NCBI RefSeq assembly: GCF_018873765.1
Contig: NC_057923.1
Coordinates: 10,552,413 to 10,616,412 of the forward strand
Origin: Telopea speciosissima
Taxonomy: Eukaryota > Streptophyta > Magnoliopsida > Proteales > Proteaceae
Length of the DNA stretch: 64,000 nt
Reading direction: 5' to 3'
Shown: in pieces, positions 35,544-47,359 of the stretch
Layout of the letters: each line of letters opens with the position of its first letter
Position numbering within the stretch: the first letter of the stretch is position 1
Translations under genes and position numbers: made by a program
The notes under the pieces: generated by a model
Database searches by the model: none
Told to the model about the DNA's origin: nothing
The model's input: the letters and a program-made list of their open reading frames with translations, nothing else

Positions 35544-35996
35544 TATATATTATATAGGCAAAAAGCTTCATGTGTAACCAAGCATGTGCATGGCCCCTGC
35601 ATTAAATACAATGAGATGGGCATAAATGCCCATTTGAAATAACCAAAACACCCCTGCCCCCTATAAAACAAAGTCGATGGGATGAATCTCCGGTTCATGA
35701 ATCCCTCCCCCTATTATATATTAAGGGAAAAAGATTATTATGTTGCCCTTTTGTAGATTCATTTATACCATTCTCACATAGTAATCAGTGGAGCCCACAC
35801 TAATACTCTCTCTTCTATCCTAGACATATTCATCCATCGTTACAAAAAAAAAACAAAAACATATTGGTCCATGTGGACCCCATATGGATGATAACATTTT
35901 CCAACCCCATGCAAATTCCTTCTTACACTGCCTTTAAAGGAAAGCCTCCCCCATTTATATATATATATATACTAATGTAGTGTAATTATATGTTAT

Positions 35997-36173
35997 GGGG
36001 AACCGTTCTCTACATGGGAGTGTAGGGGCCACGTGTGCATGACAGCTAATGAGAGCACACGCGATGGCACATTGGGGGGTAGAAATTCGGCCATTCATGG
36101 GGGCGGGGTGGTCATTTTCGCACCCAATGTGTCTGGGCGTGTCCCTTGTGTCCCATGCAAGGAAGTTTTCTTC
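35997..36173. mobile_element. Foldback MITE, 177 bp, 9-bp TSD
   Basis: ATATGTTAT flanks both sides (35988-35996, 36174-36182). The arms are GGGGAACCGTTCTC-like and inverse AAGTTTTCTTC-like, with the shared core word CGGGGTGGTCATTTTCG. Confidence 0.85.
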
Positions 36174-36764
36174 ATATGTTATATATGAGTGTTTAAACAA
36201 CACCTTTTGTAGGTGTATTTAGAACTTGCAACCTTCTCCTAATGTCCCCTGTCATATTCCTAAAAGTTCTTTAAGCCATGAGTAAAATAGAGTTTGAAAA
36301 TAATTTGATAGTGACTTGCTGTTATCTCATTATCAAAAATTGTCATTGTGTTTGCACATATTAAAGAATCCCTTGACCGATGATCTAGGCCTTCAAATGG
36401 TGTTGAGAGGGTATTGTGCAACATTGGGGATGCTATACATTTATGATCAATGATGGCCATTGATTTCCTTCACCCAAAGTGTATGAAAACTTTATTCTTT
36501 TCAAGTATACATGTGAAATGACAGGATTTATCTTTATTATTAAAAAAAATGTTATACTAAAAGAGCAAAAAGGTAAATTTACAAATTATTTGAAACCTCA
36601 ATAAGAAAATCCCTTCATATACTTATGTACAAATGAATCTAGTTTGAATTCACTGCGGACTTATCCCAGGTCCCATCATGGTTACTACGGGCTCAGACTC
36701 GTGGGGCCAAACTTGCACCCTAGGTGAATGGATCCTATTGCACAATTATTCAATAAGTGTGTCA

Positions 36765-37130
36765 ATTGGTTCGGTTTAGGAAACAATATGTACAAACCGA
36801 ACCAAATAGATTTTAAAAAGCAAACTCAAACTCAAATCGATTCGGTTTGGGCATTTGATTTTCATGTATTCGGTCCGATTCTATAGTTTTGAAAATTTCC
36901 TATTCAACTTATTCGATCTTATTCAGTTTGCATTCGTTTCTGTTCAGTTTTATTCGATTTTATTCGATTCATTTTCATTCCATTCAAACCAACAGTGATA
37001 CCTTTAAAGTCGAAACCAAACTGAATTGGATTTCATCCCCCAAAATCAAAACATAATCAATTTTTCTCGTTTTAATTCGTTTTAAACGATCAGTTTCGGT
37101 TTGATTTTGGTTTTGTTGCAAATTGACACC
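36765..37130. repeat. CGGTTT-rich element with TGTCAATT ends
   Basis: GTGTCAATTGGTTCGG at the left and CAAATTGACACC at the right are inverted ends around a low-complexity ATTCGATT/GGTTT core. It resembles the 57625-58155 block. Target duplications are not certain. Confidence 0.5.
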
Positions 37131-37529
37131 TTTAATAACTGCTAATTTTTCTAATCAGAACGATCCACCAGAACAATATCATTCACTGGACTGGTCACCA
37201 GCATAGTTTGAGGAATCAGTATCGGATCGTCCTATACTAATTCTGATTTTTGGCCGATTCCATATTGGTACGAATAATGATAAAAATATTTTAAAAAAAT
37301 CAAGTTTATGTAAGAAAATATGACCGATACGTACCGATACCAATCCCGATTACTAAAACCCTGGTACTCACCAGTCTCGTTAAAGTGGAATCGTTTCCGT
37401 ATTGGCTAGAAAGGCAGAAAGAGGCGATGAAGGGGGAGCAGCTTTTTCGTACATCCTTCATAGTTCGTAACGATGCCTGCAGCCTGCATGACACGCGAAC
37501 CACTCTCTTTATCTTTTTGTTATTTATGC

Positions 37530-37760
37530 ACGTGGATCTAATTGTGTCGACATTCTATCGATATGTATCTGTTCGCACTCTCCCTCCCCTCTCTCTGTTT
37601 TCTGTTTCATAACTTTCATGTGGATTGGAGATTTGGAGCGCCTTTTGATCAACAAAGAAAGGTATATTTTCACCGTAGAAGAGCTAGCAGCAATCAATCT
37701 CCGATCTTTGCTTATCGGAATCTGTGTGGTAGGAATTTCGAGTATGCTTCTACAGTTTTG
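37530..37760 (+). promoter_or_regulatory. Possible 5' UTR exon and promoter of the E2 gene
   Basis: A CT-rich leader-like stretch ends at a strong donor, TTTTG|GTGAGTCTCT (junction 37760/37761). A TTATTTATG element lies at about 37518. UBC4/5/6-class genes in plants commonly have an intron in the 5' UTR. Candidate acceptors before the coding ATG are at 42284 (TTGGTTCTTGCAG) and 42528 (CACGCAACAG). The intron would be about 4.5 kb and full of TE debris. This is inference; a separate non-coding transcript is possible. Confidence 0.35.
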
Positions 37761-38296
37761 GTGAGTCTCTCTATACCCGACCAGCAATGTTTGATAATTT
37801 TCGTTAATGTTTTTGTGATTTCTTTAGATCTGCTATTCTTCTCTTGTTTTGGCTTCAATTTGGGTTATTTCATTGAATGATGAGTTGTGTTTTGTTTGAG
37901 CTTCTTGTACGCTGTGTTCGATAGTTTTTTTGGTGATTGTTAATAGCGATTGACTTTAAAACTTAAGCGTTTTACTTGAAGCAAATGCTGACATATGGGT
38001 CGACGCAAGTATGGTGATTTTACTCTCATTTTGACCCTTTGAATTAGTTATTTTGGCGATTGATCGGTTTCTATGAGGAATTTGATGGAATATAATATTG
38101 TTCCCCCTACTCTGTTTGTTTTTTCTTTGCTTGGATGAATGTAATATACACTTCTAGTGATCACTTCATCTGTAAGATTTAACTTCTAGATTTGCTTTCT
38201 ATTGACGTTTCTAGCCTTGTTGACACAGATTTGTTTAATGTTCTTGTTCTTAAAAGTGCTAGATTCCAACCTAAAACTAGAACTCTCCGCGAGATG

Positions 38297-38467
38297 GCTC
38301 TAATACCATGTTAGATGAAGGAATGAAAACCGAGAGATGGTTCTGGTACCATGTTAGATTCCAACCCAAAAGCTCGAACTGTTGGATGGAGGGACCAACA
38401 GGTATACGGAGGTACATCTATGGTCCTTGACAATCGATGTGGGATTATAACTCTATAACTCCCAACA
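38297..38467 (-). mobile_element. TRIM-like remnant, minus strand
   Basis: On the minus strand an LTR-like unit (38467 down to 38352) begins TGTTGGGAGTTATAGAG and ends GGAATCTAACA. A primer-binding-site-like TGGTACCAGAAC (38351-38340) follows. A second ATCTAACA plus TGGTATTAGAGC lies at 38316-38297. It is the same family as the array at 48.8-51.4 kb. Confidence 0.7.
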
Positions 38468-38879
38468 TGAAGTTATGAAGAGCTGCTAATCCATTTGTGT
38501 ATGGTTGGGACTTGGGAAGAATCTTTGAATCATTACACGGCCAGTGAGCAATTGTTACATGGCCTGTATGAACAATTATACCCTACTCTCCCCTTATACT
38601 GTTTGGTTCTTCTTGATGGAGGCATGCTTTTGTGCCGCTTCTATAAATTTATTAGACCTTAGGTGAAATTTGGATTCGAAGAACCTTACTCCTTGAATGG
38701 CATTCCCTATCTGTCGCATTTCTGGGGTAACTAAATGATTGTCTTGATGTCTTTATCACTCTTTGGTGGAAACAATGGGGAGGAAATCCTACATAAATGG
38801 CAATGAGTTGTTATTTGCCTTATCCAGGCACAATTGTAGAAGCACATAGCCACTTAAAGTGAAAACTTAAACACAAAAT

Positions 38880-39638
38880 AGCTCTAGGAAAAGGGGCCAT
38901 ATTTAAACTTACATGTGAATTACATAAGTCCTGTCACCAATACGCTTACTCACATGAACTTCACTTGGAAGTGTTTGGTGAGACTCCCAACTCCTGACCA
39001 TTCCTGCTGTTTTGGTGGTGATACAAGAACTTATCTATGTTTTGCCTCTTTCTAGCTTTGTGACAGTGTAATGTAGGACTAGGTCAATGATGTCCTAACC
39101 TACAGTAGGATCATAGACTGACAAAACAGTAGGCTTTAACACTTGGTTCCAGCAGCAAGATAATAGAACTCACTGAAACAATAGGCTATCGATATGGTCT
39201 AGAATACACAAGGCAGTGTAACAATGAACTAATGATAATATTCTGTCACAGTATAACAAAACAGTATAACAGTCTCAACTGTCAGCAGAACAGGGACTCT
39301 TAAAAAACCCAGAAAATTTAATGAGTTACAGAGTTAGTAGCTAACACACTCAGATAGGAAGATCCTACCAGTCAAAATGTTAAAGACCTTGGATGGATGC
39401 ACTCTTCAAAATTTCAGCCAAGGTTGATGGCTAGATCACAAGATATGAGATGAACTCCAAAATAGTAAGGTCCAAGATTAGAAACTCAGTACATTAGGAG
39501 AATCTGGCCATAGTCATATCCCTTTCCCCTTGGTACATGAAGTCTTGAAGGTGAGGAGTCCATTCTTCGAAGTATTCTGGTAGAATGATAAATTCTATGT
39601 GTTGCAGCCTAGCCCTCTTACTTCGAAGTATTTGAAGT
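38880..39638. other. Non-coding region, probable internal remnant of an LTR element
   Basis: It lies on the internal side of the primer-binding site at 39690-39701, but no gag or pol motif can be read in it. Repeated TAACAGTATAACA-like words occur near 39240-39270. Confidence 0.35.
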
Positions 39639-39728
39639 CTTGCAGCCTACCCCTCTTACATTATTTGAAATCTTGAAGGCGAGGAGTCCGCTCTGATACC
39701 AAATAATGTAAGAGGGCTAGGCTGCAAG
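39639..39728. repeat. Inverted repeat around a tRNA-Met primer-binding site
   Basis: 28-base arms at 39639-39666 and 39701-39728 match at 27 of 28 positions (CTTGCAGCCTACCCCTCTTA against its inverse). The loop carries GCTCTGATACCA (39690-39701), the inverse of the LTR-retrotransposon primer-binding site TGGTATCAGAGC. Confidence 0.85.
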
Positions 39729-40869
39729 AGAACAACACTAACACTCCTACAGAAATTCAGGATCGCAATGAACTAATGCAAAGAACATACGGGCAGAATA
39801 TAGGAACAACAGTGTCTCCTAATCTACCTGATGGATGGGACTGATACTAAAGTCGAAGGAAGGTCCTTAAGTGTTGAATATGTGCCTAAAATATTGGATT
39901 CATCCACTGGTTGGATTGAGAGATGCAGACAGACAGTAACAGAATTAGAAAGTAATGAAGAAGCTAATGTAGCTTTTGATCCAGCAGTCTGCTGAGGCTC
40001 AAACTTGGATCTAAGGTAACAAGAAAGGGTAAGAATAACATATAAAAAATTCAGAACAAACCAAGGTTTGGATATTCTGAAATCAAAGACTAAAGTTCAG
40101 AACATGATGCTGTAATATAGCCTATCGCAAGCACCAAACCAGGTTGGAAACATCAGAATTAATTAGGACATTGAAGAGCAGAATCAATTAGTTAGATAAA
40201 ATATATAACAGTGCCATATTACCTGGATGTTAACCTTGATATTGAAAGGAAATATGCTGGAATACCACAGAACAGAACAGAACAAAATAAAAGAAGATAA
40301 GATAGGAAAAGGATGAGCAGGCCTCCCATTAGGGTTCTGCATCTCACAGACAGTTGCATCGCACAGGTTAAAGCAAAGCTTCTTTTTTTTTTCTTTCTTA
40401 AACTCAAAAACAAAAGGGGGATGTCTCCCTTTAAATCAATTACAATTAAACTCTCCATGCATAGGCCATAGGAAGGTTGCCAATCCAAATCAAATCCCCC
40501 CTTTTACAAAATAGAAACTCCTACTTTCTAAAACTAAAACTGAAATTAGAAACTTCCGAACTAACTAGTGATTACTAATTACAAGTAAATAGGTGGTAAT
40601 CAAAATAGAAAGTAGATAATGATCTAAAAGATCTCAACAACAGCTTCCATTCTCCTCCACACAAGGTGTTCTTGGGTCCCACAAGATCTTTTAAGAGTCT
40701 TCTACCGCAAGTAACAAATACTCTAACAAAACCTACACACAAGCTGTCCGTATGGGCCCACACCACTGGTCATTTGAACAGTACCACCATTCTCGTGAAC
40801 AGTACTCATGAACAGTAATTCCTCCTGAATTCTGTTCTGGTCCTCTTCTTCTTCATGCTTTGATCTACA
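39705..40869 (-). repeat. Probable LTR of a minus-strand retrotransposon
   Basis: The LTR would start TGTAGATCAAAGC (at 40869) and end CCTCTTACA (at 39705) on the minus strand, followed within a few bases by the primer-binding site. It is non-coding. The far border rests only on the TGTA...TACA pairing and is uncertain. Confidence 0.45.
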
Positions 40870-41016
40870 TCATAGTGTGAGCTCTGTAAAACTTATACTC
40901 TATTTGATTGTTCATGCTTTGTTGAATTTTCATATATGACCATCTGCCTAGTGTTGTGGAAGTATCGTAGAGCCAAATGGTATACCCTTTTTTTCTTTCT
41001 CACCATTCATAGTTTA

Positions 41017-41777
41017 AAGTATGGGTATCGGTCGGTACTGATACGTAGCTTTTTTTTTTAAAAAAAAAGAATAGTATGTCTCGATTGGTATCGTATTGTA
41101 TCGGCCGATACGGACTGATACAATATGATATGTACCAATATGTACCGAAACTTACAATACGTAGTTTAAAGGTTTCTGTGAGAGTATCGATACGTATCGT
41201 TATGTAGTATCGGTATGTAGTTTAAAGAGTTCTGTGAGAGTATCGATACGTATCGGTATGTATCGTCCAATACGGTTGAGACCAAACGATACACATTGGT
41301 ATGACCATTAAAGGCCCATGTGACTATTAGACTATGATTTTGTTTTTAAAAGATCAGAAATTGAAGGAGATTCCATAGAAAAAAGGAGATTTCACAAAAA
41401 AAGGTAGGTTTCAATAAAACTTGATCTTTGTGTTTAAATCGTGGTTTTTAATCCTATTTTTTGCTATAAATCATAGATTTAGGTAAAACTAAGTTAGTTG
41501 ATGCATCAAACTTGATCCTTTGCAAGTATTTGTACTCAAATCGATGAAAGTCTCTTGTATCGCTATATGTTGTTCTCCATTTTAATGTTTATGCATGATA
41601 CATGTTATATATTGCTTATTTATATTGTTTATTTATATTTTTTATTGTTCTGAAAGTATATTTCTATGTGCATCTTGACCATTTCCATGCGTATCTATAG
41701 CGTATGATACGATACGATACGTCTCTTAAAACCACCCTTCTGATACGCTAACCGATACCGAAACTTTAAAACTTGCC
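41017..41777. repeat. GGTATCGG/CGATACG repeat element
   Basis: Ends AGTATGGGTATCGGTCGGTA and CTAACCGATACCGAAACTTT are inverted relative to each other. The interior repeats GTATCGATACGTATCG-like words, including a short direct duplication around 41160-41260 (TAGTTTAAAGGTTTCTGTGA and TAGTTTAAAGAGTTCTGTGA). Confidence 0.6.
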
Positions 41778-42562
41778 ACCACTTATTTTGTAAATGTCAG
41801 GAATTATCTTCATGTGGCTCTGTAAGAGTTTTGTGACATGGTCTATGCATCTCCACATGGAGCCAGATTGTAAATGGCTCAGACAATGGAATACTCACTG
41901 GCACATCTTATAATACTTGACGACTGACGTTACATTTGAATTTTGATATTTAGTCCAATCTCTGAACATGGGTTAGTGTTTTTCATTTCTTTTGTCGTGA
42001 TGGGGGAGGGGGGAGATTACTTCAATGCATCAGCAGATTTTTCTGTGGATGTTCTTGACTTAGAATGCATCAACAGATTTTTTGTGGGTTTTCCAAATTT
42101 TGGCAAATCCGCTCTACTCCTATAAAATTGAACTAGAGGGGTTTTTCTTTTCGGGGTTGCCAAATGACCTAGATATTGAGAGAGATTTTTTTGAAGTTTA
42201 TTCTTATCTTATGCTTTGTTTGTTTTTCTAAGTCTTGCTGTGAATTGTCTTATATCCACTAATTCTTGGTCTTGGTTCTTGCAGTTCCTATTCATTTCCT
42301 TCCTAGTTTTGGGCATTAGAAGATTTGATATTCTGACACTAAGTCTGCCTTATTTCCTCTTGTGAATTTTGTACCTTTAATTGATCTGTTTAAAGGTATG
42401 GTACGTTCACCCTCTATGTTATCCCCCCCCCCCCCCCCTATTTGAGCTATTTTGTATCTGAACTTAAATTGAATATATTGCAAATGGAATGTTGTGACAA
42501 AATTGATATGCTGATGGGCACGCAACAGATCTTGAACTGATTCATTATATATAAGGAGCAAA

Positions 42563-45500
42563 ATGTCTTCTCCAAGCAAGAGGAGAGATATGGATGTCAT
42601 GAAGCTGTAAGTTTTCATGATCATTTTCATATTCTTTTTTAATTAACTTTTTATTCTTTAAGAGATTCTTGCAGTGAATGAGTACTTATCATAAATGACC
42701 TGCCAAAAAATAACGAAGTGATTACTCTAAAAAAACAAAACAGAGGACTCCAAAGAATCAAAGTTTTGCTAACAAATCAGAGTCCGCTAAAATTTCCCTA
42801 GAATCACTCTAGAGAAATGATACCAATCAAGTGCATCATATGTCCGTAGATACTTTCAGCTTTTCCAAGCACCACTACGTCAGGGAGTCAATTTTCAACC
42901 AAGTGGTTTCAAATGAATTTTATAGAATTTATGTTTGTTTATTGTATTAGAGTAACACCTCAAATTCAGTCCCGTAAGGATGCCTTGGGTAGATTGTCCT
43001 GTCACATTGAACATTGTATTTTTGGGCTAATATATGATGCTGTTGTGTTCTACAGGATGATGAGTGACTACTCTGTGGAGACGATCAATGATGGAATTAA
43101 TGAATTCAATGTTGAATTTCATGGCCCAAAAGAAAGTATATTATTTCTTCCTTTTCTTGTGTAATTGATTCTATGGAATATGACCTCAATATTGCAGATT
43201 GTCCTGCTGGATGTGCTCTTGTTGTTGATAACTTGCTACTTTGGAATTAGAAGAAAACATTTTCTAAGGTTGATTGGTGGGTTGGATATAGCTTATCAAT
43301 CTTATACTTCTCTCAAAAAGGGGGAAAAAATCTATTAATTTTCTTAATTAAAGCCACAATAATCAAGGTCCCCCAAATGCTGATACTCCCCTTCTGAATG
43401 TGAGTCAAGTTTTGAATTGGTTAGTCAAACCTTGTTGGGTTTGGTGTTGCTTTTATAATTTCCAGGGAATTCAACCTATCTTTATCAGAGCAAATATTCA
43501 TTCAGAGAAGATGTTGAAACTTGTTCTGGTGGAGAACCAAATTTAGTTACCTCTGCTATAGGATGAGATAGCCAGGAGGAATGGAGCTGAATAGCGAAGA
43601 TATACATATTAGTCTTTACCCTGCTCTTTGGGATGGGTTTTCCTTAATTTTGGGCTCTTTCGTCCTTGAGAAAATTGTTTTGAGGCAGATAGCCGGGAGT
43701 ATGGGGCTGAAAGGGAGGATATGTTTATTAGCCTTTACCCTGTTCTTTAGAAAGAGTTTGTGTTACTTTTTGGGCTCTTTCTTCATTGAGCAACTTGGTT
43801 TGAGGCATTTTTTGTGTAGTTCTGGTGCACTTGGCTGTATATTCTGTCATCCCTATTAAGAAGATTCAGTTACTCATGAAAATGTACATGAGTTATCTCA
43901 ATCATTTACCTTTCTACTACATTCTGTCTTATTACTTCTAGAAGGAGTTTTAGAAATTTTATTAGTTTGGGGTTTTAGGTTAAATCAGTATTACTTTCCG
44001 TGTAAGAATGCTACTTACTCTTCTTGGTTTGCTCTATGAAACTAATTTGCTCGGAATTTTAGTTTTCTTAAGAAAAAAAATTTTAGTTCATAAAAAGGTT
44101 GAGATATGGATATGGAAATGGGGTTTCTGATTAACAGTTCATGAGATGTTTTTGGTTTATTTATGTAACGGCGTTGGTTTGCTTGCATCTTGTTACCTTC
44201 TTTATTGTTTTGCCAAACCATGTTTTTTTTTTCTTTCTCTTGCCTAGCGATTTTGTTTGGTCCTTACACATTGAACAAGTGGTAAATGGCATACCTCATT
44301 TGATAACTGCTATGGTGCATCATGGTCTGAGTTTTCCCTGACAAAGTAAAAAATTTATACATAAATATATGATTATTATTGGTTGTATGAAAACCTATTT
44401 TTGATCAGATTTAACTAATTAATTTGAACATTATTGGAAAAGAATCAGGTATCGTCTTTCTTCTTCATGCACATTGGGATCTTTATAAATTTCATCTGCT
44501 GAGGCTGAGTTCTCATGTTTTCTACCTGGGAAGGAAAGAAACAAAACCAATTTTCTAGCATGAGGCTGAATTGTTATGAAGCCACAAAACCACTTAGAAT
44601 CCAGTATTTGGTGGAGTTTAGTTGATCCTCAGATCTACTGACAAAATAATGCTGAAGAATCAGTCTCCTGCAAATGCATTTCAAGCTTTTAAACCATGCT
44701 TTCATATTTCAAGGTTGCTTAGCTTTTTGGCTTTCCATATTTTCATCTCAAGATTTTCTCTGCTAATGTTACCATCTGACTGGGTTACATACAGGCCTTT
44801 ATGAAGGTGGCGTGTGGAAAGTTCGTGTTGAGTTGCCAGATGCTTACCCCTACAAGTCTCCTTCTATTGGATTTCTGAACAAAATATTCCACCCAAATGT
44901 TGATGAGCTGTAAGTTCACCTGCACGCTCAAATACTCTTGTTATTTCAGTGGGTTATATTATACAACTCCCAATGGAGTCTTCTTATTTAAATTATTTGT
45001 TAGTGGTACCATTGGTCTTTCTAGAACTTTTTGTAGACAAGATAACAGTATTCTGGCAATTCCTTAATTTTTGCTGTCAGCAAAGAAGATGTTACAATAT
45101 CTACGTTTTTATGGTGCTCTTGTTATTTTTCTCTACTGATATTTCTTCATGAATTCTCCAGTATTATCTTTTCATCATTAGTCCAGGTGCTTCTATAATT
45201 AATCGTTTGATGCTGACCTCTCTTATTTTGAACTTCAGGTCTGGTTCTGTATGCTTGGATGTAATCAACCAATCTTGGAGCCCAATGTTTGGTATAATTG
45301 CCTTTTTTCTTTTTAACCATCCATGGTGAATTAATGAAATTCCGTTGACAGATGTGCACTTCGAAATGCATGCGTGTCTCCTTCATAACTCCCCCCCCCC
45401 CCCCCCACACAAAAGAAAAGGGGGGGGGGGGGGGGGAGGGGGAGCGAAGGTTGGTGAATTCCCTTGTTTTTCACTGGGCATTATTGTCCAGCATCTAAGT

Positions 45501-46186
45501 GCAAACTGTTGAATAGAGTTAAATTGCGAGACGGATCTGTAGCCAACCCCATTTAAATCTTTATTTGAGTTGAGCTTATGTAAGTATAAATATTGAAGGC
45601 CTATTAAATTGAATTTGATATGAGTGCCAGAGGTTACTTACATGGTGAATATCAGGACCCTTTACATATTGTTCTATGCTTCTATAACAACAATGACAAT
45701 AAATAATAAAAAAATTTTAAAAAAATCAATAACAACCCTATGAGATTTATGCCCTGGTCTTTCAGTTTGAATTTTTTGTCTGCTGTTGTTGCAGATCTGC
45801 TGAATGTCTTTGAGGTGTTTCTTCCACAACTCTTGCTTTACCCAAATCCTTCAGACCCATTAAATGGTGATGCAGCATCACTGATGATGGAGGACCAAAA
45901 ACAATATGAAAAAAAGGTGAAAGGTAAAAAACATCTCACAAGTTTTATATTGGCCTCCCATCTTGTCATTAAGACTGGACTTAAAAGCAAATGGTTTTCA
46001 TGTCTGAGAAATGCTTCTTTTTTGTTTTTTCGCTGATATAACTTGTTAACAACAGAGTACTGTGAGCGATATGCAAAAAGAGAGAACATTACCAACCCTC
46101 AAGCTGAAGAGAGTAGTGACGACGACATCAGTGATGGACAGAGCACAACAAGTGATGATGAAGTTGCAGGACACCCAGACCCGTAA
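42563..46186 (+). CDS. Ubiquitin-conjugating enzyme E2, UBC4/5/6 class, 6 exons
   Basis: Exons: 42563-42606, 43056-43135, 44795-44909, 45239-45291, 45795-45923, 46056-46186. All have GT/AG borders and join in phase to 183 aa. It starts [15 protein letters not shown]. The UBC fold contains the HPN motif (residues 74-76) and the catalytic Cys85 in [11 protein letters not shown], followed by W93 and the [16 protein letters not shown] helix region. An acidic Ser/Asp/Glu-rich tail runs from about residue 158. These match the Arabidopsis UBC4/UBC5/UBC6 group, homologous to yeast Ubc8 and animal UBE2H. It accepts ubiquitin from E1 on Cys85 and passes it to substrates with an E3, in cytosol and nucleus. 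Intron 2 is the longest (1.66 kb) and contains a tandem duplication. Which of the UBC4-6 paralogues it represents is not decided. Confidence 0.95.
43566..43806. repeat. Tandem duplication in E2 intron 2, period 121
   Basis: Copies begin AGATAGCCAGGAGGAATGG (43566) and AGATAGCCGGGAGTATGG (43687) and share CTTTACCCTG(C/T)TCTTT and TGGGCTCTTTC(G/T)TC further on. They have diverged by many substitutions, so the duplication is old. Confidence 0.8.
45391..45436. repeat. C16 / G17 inverted homopolymers in E2 intron 4
   Basis: A run of 16 C (45391-45406), a 13-base A-rich spacer and a run of 17 G (45420-45436) could form a very stable hairpin, or a G-quadruplex on either strand. Run lengths may be unreliable. 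Confidence 0.85.
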
Positions 46187-46537
46187 GCAACTTTTGGGGG
46201 CCATGTCATCTTCAATGTGAATTCCTTCACTTCATGTTTACTGATCATTTGTGTAACTATAATCAGTTGTCTATAAATATAAGTAGCTAGTTAGAGTGCG
46301 TGCTTGTTAACTTGCACGTATACTGAATCCAACTATATGCTGGCCCGAGGGATCATCATAGAAATGGAAAAACAGATAAAACATTGGTTAAACAAATTAC
46401 ATGAAAAATATTTATGTTTAATTTCTTCTTGTTGCAATTTTGTTCTATAATTATAAATCGCAATATCTAATAAGATGTACTATAAATCGCAACATCTAAT
46501 TAGGATTGGGGTTCCTGTTGAAGCCCAATTGAAAGGC

Positions 46538-46766
46538 GGAATAAAATCCTCTGCAATTCCTTCATCTTGTTGTGTCTTGCAGTTTAGGTCTGAGAACTCA
46601 ACACGTTGCTTCATCCAACAGTGCGAGTTTGATTGACCTAGTTTATTTTTTTTTCTTCTTTCTTCTCAAGCTCGGCAACGTTGGATGTCGCATCTTTCAA
46701 GTGTCGAGCTCTCAAGCCTGAACTGTAAAGCACTGCAAGATTAAGGCATGCAGAGGATTTTTTTCC
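46538..46766. mobile_element. Foldback MITE, AAAATCCTC family, 229 bp, 10-bp TSD
   Basis: ATTGAAAGGC flanks both sides (46528-46537, 46767-46776). Ends GGAATAAAATCCTCTGC and GCAGAGGATTTTTTTCC are inverted. It lies ~350 bp past the E2 stop codon, possibly in or near its 3' UTR. Confidence 0.9.
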
Positions 46767-47192
46767 ATTGAAAGGCATTCCAACTGCAGTGGATATTCAT
46801 CATGGCACATGGGTGTGGCCTCACCAAAAATGGGCCTGTGATAATGACAGAGAAAGTTGGGCTCTGATTATAAATTGCTAACTGACAACAATTAAATTTA
46901 ACAACGATAATTCTACGTGTCCATCTGCCCATGTGAGGCCGTTCACGTACGAGAACCTGAGCCCTACTCGTCATTCACAGATTCACTTGGGTTCTAAGCT
47001 GTCTGGTTTTCTCTTTGGGAAAAGAAAGTACACACTGTCATTATATATTTCCCTCTCCTATACTCTCTCTTTTCTTTCCTTGTTAAATATGTGGGGTCAT
47101 TCATTTCTCTCGTCATTAAGCCTTTGGCTTGGAATGTAATATGTTAATACAAACAAGGGAGAGGGTTCTGAGTAAGTAGGGTACTCTCTAGT

Positions 47193-47348
47193 GAATCGTT
47201 ATCCTCTGCTGTTACAGCACGGTGCTGTACTCCACCGTACGGCGTTGCAGAGGCCATGTAGCACAGCGGGTCCCACATGGTGCACATGGCCTCTGCAACG
47301 CCACACGATGCAGTACAACAACGTGCAGTTACAGCATAGGATAAAAAT
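47193..47348. mobile_element. Foldback MITE, 156 bp, 11-bp direct flanks
   Basis: TACTCTCTAGT flanks both sides (47182-47192, 47349-47359). It is the same family as 20524-20686 (CTGTTACAGCACGGTGCTGT arm, ACAGCGGGTCCCACATGGTG core). Confidence 0.9.
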
Positions 47349-47359
47349 TACTCTCTAGT

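Noticed and set aside
44949-45152. 67-aa frame between E2 exons 3 and 4
   Set aside because: It lies in intron 3, and the flanking exons join in frame without it.
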